A DNA stretch of 64,000 nt from Euborellia annulipes (lineage: Eukaryota > Arthropoda > Insecta > Dermaptera > Anisolabididae). The position numbers and the translations under genes were made by a program. Numbering within the stretch: the first letter of the stretch is position 1; each line of letters starts with the position of its first letter. Positions 56,343-64,000 of this stretch are shown in pieces. The notes under the pieces were generated by a model. The model was given only the letters and a program-made list of their open reading frames with translations. It had not been told where the DNA came from and made no database searches. The stretch is from positions 91,738-155,737 of the forward strand of contig JAKCPI010002469.1 of the NCBI GenBank assembly GCA_023213315.1, given 5' to 3'.

Positions 56343-56510
56343 GCAAAAAGTCATTATGAAAGTGTCATAGTGGATTTTATACATTGTTGAAAAATTCTTA
56401 TATATATATATATATATATATAAGGATTTTTCAACAATGCATAAAATATATATAAGAATTTTTCAACAATATATAAAATCCACTATGACACTTTCATAAT
56501 GACTTTTCGC

Positions 56511-56553
56511 CAGCTCTGAAGATGGTTCAAACACGGAACCGAAACGTCAGCTG
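56511..56553 (+). ncRNA. Hammerhead-type ribozyme, complete (right arm)
   Basis: CAGCT at 56511-56515, CTGAAGA, T, stem II, GAAAC at 56541-56545, GTC with predicted cleavage after C56548, AGCTG at 56549-56553. It appears the same as the left-arm copy in core and stems. Confidence 0.75.
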
Positions 56554-57018
56554 TGTGAATTAACCAAATAAAGAAATAACCTTAGCTTCATTTCTCATTT
56601 TTACCCTCTTATTAATATAACAACTCAGCTATAAATTGTTTATGCATATTTATTTTTACTTTCTCTTACTTCTATATAAGTTAGGTCGGGGGGGGGGGCG
56701 GCCCGACCCCTTGCTCGCTCTATATCATACCGTACATACATTTTCCTTTTTTTTTATATGTAGAGATTATTTTAGGGTTAATTATTCATGAACTAAGATT
56801 TTGTGAATCATATCCTTTGGGACTCTCCGGTAACAGAAAAAATTTAGGATATTTAGAATTCAAAATGTAAATAAATAAAAAAATCGTAAACATGGGTAAT
56901 ATTTATATTTTGTTAATGTTTGGGTGATTGGTGTTTAATCGACCCTTATTTTATAAAGATATATAGAGAGAGAAAGTAATGGATTTATTAAAGCTTTTGT
57001 GGTTTGAAATATTATTAT

Positions 57019-57228
57019 TAGGAGAATTTTTAATTATAGACCACATTTTTGTATTAAATATTTATTAAAAATATATAAATACTGTACAACGTTTCAACTC
57101 CAAGTCGGAGCAAGTGCACAGTGCTTGATAACGGCTGCAGAATAAGCAGTTGAAACGTTGTGCAGTATTTATATATTTTTAATAAATATTTACTACAAAA
57201 ATGTGGTCTATAATTAAAAATTCTCCTA
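57019..57228. mobile_element. Short inverted-repeat hammerhead element
   Basis: The arms start taggagaatttttaatta and end taattaaaaattctccta. They enclose AT-rich sequence and the variant hammerhead motif. Confidence 0.65.
57115..57168 (+). ncRNA. Hammerhead-like motif, variant subfamily
   Basis: TTGATAA, C, GGCTGC with GCAGTT, GAAAC, GTT, GTGCAGT. Right arm of the inverted element at 57019-57228; the left arm retains only the GAAAC side at 57082-57095. Confidence 0.4.
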
Positions 57229-57796
57229 AAAGTAATGGATTCATGTCCAAAATTCGATGTTGAGATATTGATGGATATACACTAGGGTGTCCCTTATTTT
57301 TCGATTTTTATTTTTTTTTTAGTTATAGCCTCTAATTTTTTTACTTATATTATAAAACACCTGTAAATGAAATTTGACCCCATTCGGAGTTCATTTACCC
57401 GCCCCGACCGTCTTGGGCGGGATTTTGAAAATTTTTTTTTTTTTGCGTATACGTTCTCATTTTGTTTGTTATATTAAAAAATACCCACAAATCAAATTTT
57501 ACGTCAATCGGAGTTCATTTAGCCCCCCCCCCCCGACCCCCCTGTGAAAAAATTTCGAAATTTTTTTTTCACGGATAGGTTATAATTTTGTTGATTCTAT
57601 TAAAAAACACTCGCAAAATAAATTTTACATCATTCAAAGTTCATTAACCGTACCCCTACCCCCCTTGAAACATGTCCATTTAGGTGAGAGAGTATTGGCG
57701 CGCGCGCGCGGCGACTTCCTATCTTTAATATGCTCCGCCACGAGAGAGGATTCTCTTCAAGAAGTGTGTCGCTCTACCTAATCTTTTTACAAAATC

Positions 57797-58099
57797 CTAT
57801 TGACATTTCTTCTTCAAATTACTTATCATCTTTGTTTTTGTTTGGACGTCAGCTTCACCATCCAAAAGAGATATAATGATCACTTCGCTAGTTAAATTAT
57901 ATTTGGGAAACATTTCCTTAAGGCTGCTCACTTTTTCGTAATCTTGCAATGCTTTCAGAAAGCTCAAATCTTGAAAACTCGCCTTTACCGTCGAAATACA
58001 TTGAATCCATAGCTTAACATAAGTCGTTGTCATAAAGAAACAGATATCTGGTAGTCCTTGTTTGTCTGCGTTGCTCAATCTAACCCTAAATTTCCCCAA
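57797..58099 (-). CDS. Unrecognised 100-aa ORF inside the long-TIR transposon
   Basis: Starts MGKFRVRLSNADKQG, contains a charged stretch (KALQDYEKVSSLKEMFPKY), ends SNLKKKCQ. I recognise no domain. The 3' end of this ORF and its flank are partly repeated in opposite orientation at 58389-58490, so the element is internally rearranged. Probably a remnant of an element-encoded protein, not a host gene. Confidence 0.35.
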   Translation of the reverse strand: MGKFRVRLSNADKQGLPDICFFMTTTYVKLWIQCISTVKASFQDLSFLKALQDYEKVSSLKEMFPKYNLTSEVIIISLLDGEADVQTKTKMISNLKKKCQ

Positions 58100-58244
58100 A
58101 ATATAATTTCACTGAGGAAGAAGTCTTTATATCGCTTTTCGATGATAAAGGGGACAAACAAAAACGAAGATAAATAAGAAAGTATACATATAATATATAA
58201 GATATTATATACGTAGGCCTACATCACGTGATTCTGAGTGAGCT

Positions 58245-58380
58245 CAAATAACCGAATGCCGTGCTGTGGTCCAGTGGTTAGGGCCCACTGAATACAAATC
58301 TGTGGATCCGTGATTCTACTCCGAGCGGCACCCCCTCGTTGTTGGATATTTGAATTAATAAATATTAAATTGTAAAAACA
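58245..58380 (+). repeat. tRNA-derived SINE nested in the long-TIR transposon
   Basis: GCTGTGGTCCAGTGGTTAGG (A box), degenerate B box gtgattctac, then the tail TTTGAATTAATAAATATT shared with the copies near 38.4 and 38.6 kb. Confidence 0.6.
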
Positions 58381-59504
58381 ATGATGATAAGTAATTTAAA
58401 GAAGAAATGTCAATAGGATTTTGTAAAAAGATTAGGTAGAGCGACACACTTCTTGAAGAGAATCCTCTCTCGTGGCGGAGCAACGCTTCATATTTACCTG
58501 TTAGAAGTCAAAAGACCAGTTCTTTCTATAAAAGCTGTGAATTATACAGCTGAAAGGGCTGAAATGCTAATAGAAAAATTTCATAATAATCGTTGAGGGA
58601 GACCAAAAGCCATTCCTTCAACGTTGTGAGCAGGAGCAGAACGGAGGCATTTTTATCCCGACTGTAAAAAGAAAAGGAAATATCAACAAAATTTATTATT
58701 TTTTAGTACTTTTAAGTAAATATTGGTATTTAATTTCTTGTTTTATTATTTTCTAATCAAATTATTTCAACAAAATTAAATAATTGCATATTAAAGATAG
58801 GAAGTCGCCGCGGGCGCGCGCCAATACTCTCTCACCTAAATGGACATGTTTCAAGGGGGGTAGGGGGCGGTTAATGAACTTTGAATGATGTAAAATTTAT
58901 TTTGCGAGTGTTTTTTAATAGAATCAACAAAATTATAACCTATCCGTGAAAAAAAAATTTCGAAATTTTTTCACAGGGGGGTCGGGGGGGGGGCTAAATG
59001 AACTCCGATTGACGTAAAATTTGATTTGTGGGTATTTTTTAATATAACAAACAAAATGAGAACGTATACGCAAAAAAAAAAAAATTTTCAAAATCCCGCC
59101 CAAGACGGTCGGGGCGGGTAAATGAACTCCGAATGGGGTCAAATTTCATTTACGGGTGTTTTATAATATAAGTAAAAAAATTAGAGGGTATAACTAAAAA
59201 AAAAATAAAAATCGAAAAATAAGGGACACCCTAATATACACTTTTTGAGGTCCCCTGAATCTAAAAAAGTTTTTATATATTTGCATATTGACTTGATATT
59301 ATCGAATATAAATTCACTATTTTTTTTAACTATCTCTTTTTATTTGATTATAGAGATTAATTTTTTTCTTTTTTTAATTTCAGAATTCCTTACCAGATGA
59401 TTCTTGTCGTTAATGCAGCCAGATGAACTCAACGTTATTTAGAGTTCCTATTTGGTGAGCTTAATATTTGGATCACTTTATTTTTTCACTAATATTTGAA
59501 GATG

Positions 59505-59873
59505 ACTCCACTCCCCGCAAATCCATTCAGAGCGCTTAAAGTCAGGCTCGGACTTTAGAAATTCGCATTTCGGTTCAGCAACAACATCCATGGGCGTAGC
59601 CAGACTTCTTGTTAGGGGGGCCAACCCCTCGTTAGGGCGAAAGAGGGGGTTTGCAATTAATATATACATAGAGTATTAATTATTTATTTAAATAAAAAAA
59701 AAAATTAAATTAATGTAGTGAATTGGGGTGTTAAAAAAAATTTCCAATGGGAAAAATATATATATATATATATATTTTTTAATTTTTAGGACCAGTCAGG
59801 GGGGCAACGGCCCCCCCTGTCTCCCCTGGCTACGCCCATGACAACATCTCAATCTCTCTCTTCTCTTCCTCAG
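59505..59873 (+). other. Exon-like cassette, type 2, copy 2 (split by MITE)
   Basis: gtcaggctcggactt and catttcggttcagcaa, then the hAT-like MITE (59589-59840), then ctctctcttctcttcctcag|gtaaat. Colinear with copy 1 when the MITE is removed. Confidence 0.45.
59589..59840. mobile_element. hAT-like MITE in an exon-like cassette
   Basis: Ends CATGGGCGTAGCCAG and CTGGCTACGCCCATG. 8-bp duplication acaacatc at 59581-59588 and 59841-59848. It splits a cassette related to that at 47.72 kb. Confidence 0.9.
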
Positions 59874-60621
59874 GTAAATAAACATTATTCAATAATTCAT
59901 CCCTTGACAATTAATAATTAAATATACCAAGTGGGATGGAGTGAGTTAAAAAACATTGAATTATACTCATTTCTATTGAATTTTCCCCAAATATCACAGG
60001 ATTTTGTTTTTATCCCTTATCTGATAGAAAAAACAAACTTGTCATTTAATAACATTTCGCAATTGAATATAAAAAAATTCCATAGCTTTCCTAATTTAAT
60101 TAGAAGATCAAAAAAATATTGCAACCTATTTAGCGAATTATTTAATAATGGGTTTGTTATTTAAGGGTGAATGTGTAAAGTAAGTCTTAAAAATTAAGCA
60201 GAAACAACTCAGCCTCCCTCCGTCTCTTTCTCTCTCATCAGGTAAATACAGTATTACTCAATTTTTTATTAGGCCTTTCTAATTAATGATAAAAAAGGGA
60301 TGGAAAAGAAAAATTACGTTATATATTCTAAATTTTAATTAATTTAATATTGGAAAATCAAATAGGCTTCTTTTTATTTTTTATCTCGTCTAAAAGAAAA
60401 AAAGATAAATTAATAATTTTTTTTAACTTTTCAAAAAAAAAAAAACCTATCATATGATTTCTATTATGAAAATTGAATTTTTGTATTTAAAAAGGATATT
60501 TGGAAAAGGATTACGGAATAAATAAAACAATTATTTAAAAAAAATAATCTTTATTGAATATTTAAATTATGTTGTTGATAGAATAGGATAAAAAATAATA
60601 AATAAATATTTCTTTGTTTCA

Positions 60622-60785
60622 GAAGGAAAAAAAAAAGCATCCATATTCGTCATCATCATTATCAAAGAAAATGGACTTAAGCAATTGGAACAAAGAAAGT
60701 ATTTTAGTTGCTTACACGTCGAGCAAGAAGCCAGTCGATTGAATTCATCTCTCTGCTTTTCTTCCATTGCGATTCAATTAGTGGG
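60622..60785 (+). other. Exon-like cassette, type 3, third copy
   Basis: Bounded on the left by ttgtttcag. Contains gtattttagttgcttacacg, tcgagcaagaagccagtcga. The - strand ORF over it (60567-60767) is a shadow. Confidence 0.4.
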
Positions 60786-60926
60786 AATAAAACATCTCAC
60801 ACCCCTCGACTCTTAATTAAAAGGTATTTATAATTTGCATATTTCATTTTCATTAAGGTTTAATATATTTTCTAATGAAACCATAAGGTGCTAAGGGGAT
60901 GTACATTTCCCATTTCAATTAAAATA

Positions 60927-61889
60927 CAGTGGAACCTCGCTTAACGAGTATAATTCGTTCCAGAATCAAACTCGTAAAGCGAAACCCGCGTTATGCCAAA
61001 CTATTTTTCTCATATAACGTAATATAAAATATGATAATGCGTTGCATGTCGGAAAAATAGTCACAACATGTTATGTATAACGATTCTTCAAAGAAAATTA
61101 GTTACTTCTTGTTGAGGAGAGTGAATCATATAACACAAGTTTGAGAAAATGTGCGATCACAAGCGACACTACGATGCTACTGGAACCAGAAGGTCGATAT
61201 TTGTGGTTTAGAGTTTAGTTCATCATGTTCCTAATATATAATTAATTATTAATAATGGAAAATTTGATAGTTTTTAATAAAAATACCTTAATATAATAAC
61301 ATTAAATTTCTATTAATAGGAGAATTAAATTCAAGTATGATTCACAACTATGGCCACACTCTATTAAATGTTGAGCTGAGGTGTTCTTTAGCCCTGGTTT
61401 CTAAATTTCTAGTTGTTTTTCCTATAGAACACCTCAGTGCGTTTAGACTTAATAAAATAGGAACATCAAATGTTGCTAAACATTTAATAGAGTATGGTCA
61501 TAATTGTGAAATAGGCAACATCGAATTGATCCATGAGGCCAGAAAGGGAGCAAAATTGGATTTATTAAAAGCATTGGAAATCCACATAGCAGTCAAAAAA
61601 TGTCAAAATCTGATGAATGAGCAATTGTTTTTACATCAAACACCTTTTTTTGACATTGAATAGTGGTTTCTCTGACTTTTGTTTCATCACCGAACACGAT
61701 TTTCCTGAAAAGGTCCTTCTCTTTTCCCTACCCCCACCCTTCAAGCCACTCTGACTACCCAGTTGAAAAATAATGCGATTCTTTCCGTGTTTTGAACTCG
61801 TTATGCGAAACGTCGCTCGTTAAGCGCGTCATTATTTTACAATTTGTTTTGCTTGTTATGGGAATTACTCGTTAAGCGAGGTTCCACTG
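60927..61889. mobile_element. Pogo/Tc1-type MITE with TA target duplication and a Penelope fragment inside
   Basis: Ends CAGTGGAACCTCGCTTAACG and its reverse complement. TA at 60925-60926 and 61890-61891. Ends of this type occur in pogo-group elements. No DDE transposase is present; the interior carries a Penelope endonuclease fragment. Confidence 0.8.
61424..61663 (+). pseudogene. Penelope-like element GIY-YIG endonuclease C-terminal fragment
   Basis: Reads IEHLSAFRLNKIGTSNVAK, HLIEYGHNC, EARKGAKLDLLKALEIH and LMNEQLFL, ending FFDIE then stop. SNVAKHLIExGH and the LLKALEI region are typical of the C-terminal end of the Penelope endonuclease. The GIY-YIG start and the reverse transcriptase are missing. 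61340-61420 is an inverted copy of part of it (gagctgaggtgttct against agaacacctcag). Confidence 0.7.
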
Positions 61890-62015
61890 TATTATTATTT
61901 TTCCTTAAAATAAGTAAAAAAATCGTTTGTCTATATTTTTTAAATTCTCTCTTTCTACACACAAACATATTAATATATTTAATAAGAAAAAATAATAATT
62001 TTTATCTTTTACAGA

Positions 62016-62100
62016 GGTGGTTATTGCTAGTGATTGACTTCTCCCATCTCGCTGGAGGATCCCCATCTCAGCGCATTTCACACTATACATTCTGCACTAT
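62016..62100 (+). other. Exon-like cassette, single
   Basis: Acceptor tatcttttacag and donor cactat|gtaagt enclose 85 bases, one frame of which is open (VIDFSHLAGGSPSQRISHYT). No homology recognised. Confidence 0.3.
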
Positions 62101-62649
62101 GTAAGTCCTGACAATCAATTTTTTCAATTTTCATATCACAAATAATAATTACATTTTTCTGGAAAAGGTTATTCTCACTCTTTTAAAATCTTTGGCTTAC
62201 TAACCACCCCCTCACCCCCTTATTTTATGATATTTATCATTAAATCTATAGAACTCAGTCTGCCTCTCATTTTAATCTGCGGACATTTCCTTTTGAAAGG
62301 AACTGTAGCTTTTCTTTTTAAATATTTTTGTCCAAAATTATTTGCTTTAATTAATTAACAATAAAATATTTACAAATTTCTTCTTACAACTTCTCATTCT
62401 ATCTGGGAACGTGGAAAAGTATTTCTAATTAATGATTAAAAATTCTAACAGGGATGAAAATGAAAAATTACGTTCATATATTCCAAATTTTAATTAATTT
62501 AATATTGGAAAAAACAAACAGCTTAAGTTATAATACCCGCTGAATTTTATATGGGGAATTAATATAATTTAAATTAGGATTTTTACCTCTATTCATTCAG
62601 AGAAACGATTATTAAAAAATAATTATAAAATTGATTGATTAATATAAAC

Positions 62650-62785
62650 TGTTTTGGGGGGAAACCTGTGCGACTAGGGTTTTGTCTGGTAAGGTCCTCG
62701 GGCAGCACAGGGCAGCCCGTGGGCACCCCAGAGCAGCCCGTGGGCTACCTTGGTTTGCACACAGCGAGGGCGTGGGAAGGTATGG
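62650..62785 (+). repeat. GC-rich repeat shared with 50.1 kb, copy 2
   Basis: Longer copy with agcccgtgggc twice and tttgcacacagcgagggc. A small ORF (62635-62871) crosses it but has no recognisable product. Confidence 0.6.
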
Positions 62786-62799
62786 ATCTGGGCAAGTGT

Positions 62800-63170
62800 G
62801 ATTATTTCTATTTCATCTCAAATATTTTCATTTTTAAGGTCAGTAATATAATCAAATATTTATTTAATTAATTCAGGACAATTATTTTAAATAAATTCAT
62901 TAAATAAAACAATACAAATATTATAAACTTGTGTTCTAACAAGTTAACCTTTAATTGTCAAATTTTATTCTCATTTTTTTAATATTTCATCAATTTTTAA
63001 TCGTATAATATTCATTTTCTATTTAAATTCGTCATGCAAATTATATAAATTAAATAGATCATTCGTTTTATTAATTGATTCACACTTTTCTCAAATTTGA
63101 CAAATCAATCTGTTCATTTTCTTTTATTTTTAATTAGTTTAAATAATTATGAGTTTTGTTTTAAAATATT
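62800..63170 (+). repeat. Local duplication unit, copy 2
   Basis: Match to 44210-44580 with many small indels. It follows the GC-rich repeat at 62650. Confidence 0.6.
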
Positions 63171-63849
63171 TTTCTTATTTCTATTACTTACGAGTTTGTA
63201 AAATTATTATTTAATTAATTTTTTATTCTAAATCTCTTTCAGAAAGTTTGAAATCAAAAGTAAGAATCATGATAATAAGGAATGAATAGGGAAAAAACAA
63301 TCTGATCCACATTAACTAAAACAAATCATTAATAATCTCACATTCTGTATTTTTATTTGAATTATTTTAGCCCTTTAATTATTTTTATAAATCATTTTTG
63401 AATTTTTTCAAATGTCATTTAGGCAGAATATGTCAATTTCATTTAATATCTTCCTAACCTTTCTATTTTTAAATTAATTTTAATCACTCGATCTTTTAAA
63501 TCATTTTATTTATTTTAAATGAAGTAGAGAAATATAAATTCCTATTGTCAATTAAAAAATGTTTTACTCAAAATATTTTCATTAAAACAGGATTTGATAA
63601 ATAAAATAGAGTTGATTTAAAATATTTTCAGATTTGTTAATCCAAACAGATCTTTAAACTCTATTATATTTGATTTAGAATTTTTTTTTTTTAAGAATTA
63701 TCCCAACTACACCGTGTTAATTTGAAATAACAAGATTGGATCGCTTTTTTTTTATTTCATTTTTTTTTTTGTGAATGTCAATTAATATCAATAATGTTTA
63801 CCTTATTTAATATATTCATTCACTGCATTTTCTTCGAAACACTATGTCT
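63171..63849. other. Stretch without a recognisable gene
   Basis: Strongly AT-rich, with long T runs; no ORF, no splice-like cassette. Confidence 0.4.
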
Positions 63850-64000
63850 TGAAAGAGCTCTCTCTTTTTTAAATACAGTTGATAATTGCATTTCAATTTT
63901 GGCCATTTCGTTTCATTAGTCATATATATATATGATTGATGTATGTTGTGTTCTCTCATATCTGTTGAAGAATTGTTTGGATCCAAATCACATCTGAAAT
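63850..64000 (-). other. Exon-like cassette, type 1, inverted copy at the window edge
   Basis: On the - strand it begins atttcagATGTGATTTGGATCC, followed by a (TA)n run. It matches the start of the type 1 cassettes. The unit may continue beyond the window. Confidence 0.4.

Larger units (their letters stand above)
56238..56616. mobile_element. Inverted-repeat element with two intact outward-facing hammerheads
   Basis: The arms start ttaataagag and end ctcttattaa. Each has a tail of about 60 bases outside the ribozyme, including AATAAAG. The centre has (TA)n and a repeated ttttcaacaa segment. Sister copy of 30669-31238. Confidence 0.7.
57283..59233. mobile_element. DNA transposon with long (about 430 bp) terminal inverted repeats
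   Basis: Ends TAGGGTGTCCC and GGGACACCCTA, flanked by an exact 8-bp duplication atatacac (57275-57282, 59234-59241) inside a Rep-A copy. The arms reach to about 57720 and 58795. The TAGGG end and 8-bp duplication fit hAT; the very long arms are more like Mutator-type elements. It has internal CG-alternating runs, a small - strand ORF and a nested SINE. Confidence 0.8.

Noticed and set aside
60567..60767. - strand ORF with CSTCKQLKYFLCSNC (zinc-finger-like)
   Set aside because: Lies antisense over a repeated cassette; Cys spacing is not conserved in the sister copies at 55.8 and 55.96 kb.

Overview
This is a eukaryotic, very AT-rich, repeat-dense window. Introns, AATAAA signals, poly(A)-tailed LINEs, tRNA-derived SINEs and MITEs all point to an animal. 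The mix (R1/Jockey-like LINEs, Penelope-like remnants, hAT and mariner MITEs, long (TA)n runs) suits an arthropod, but the species cannot be fixed from the sequence.

One host gene is clear. Thirteen exons on the + strand between 29782 and 41569 splice into a 676-residue protein of the TMEM62 family. It has an N-terminal signal anchor, a calcineurin-like metallophosphoesterase domain with all metal-binding motifs, and a C-terminal multi-pass membrane region. Every exon junction keeps frame and uses GT/AG. The introns are loaded with mobile DNA.

Layout. 1-13 kb: hAT-like MITEs, foldback elements, a very common unnamed repeat called Rep-A here, and a tandem-repeat-bearing transposon at 11.3-12.7 kb. 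13.3-14.0 kb: a frameshifted R1-like LINE tail on the - strand. 14-27 kb: mostly Rep-A copies with nested MITEs. 28.0-28.3 kb: a mariner-type transposase remnant. 29.8-41.6 kb: the TMEM62-like gene. 42-64 kb: degenerate local duplications of short exon-like cassettes with splice sites but no shared reading frame, interrupted by a LINE (48.6-49.9 kb), large inverted-repeat transposons (51.5-52.7 and 57.3-59.2 kb) and a pogo-like element carrying a Penelope endonuclease fragment (60.9-61.9 kb).

The most striking signal is about twenty hammerhead-ribozyme-like motifs of several diverged subfamilies. They look like the small variants, nearly lacking stem III, that are known from Penelope-like elements. 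Most lie in short inverted-repeat elements as outward-facing pairs: the left copy always reads on the - strand and the right copy on the + strand. Several keep a complete core and complementary stems, and two of these lie in introns of the TMEM62-like gene. Several subfamilies also share a downstream tail motif close to GGCTGCAACCTCTTTC.
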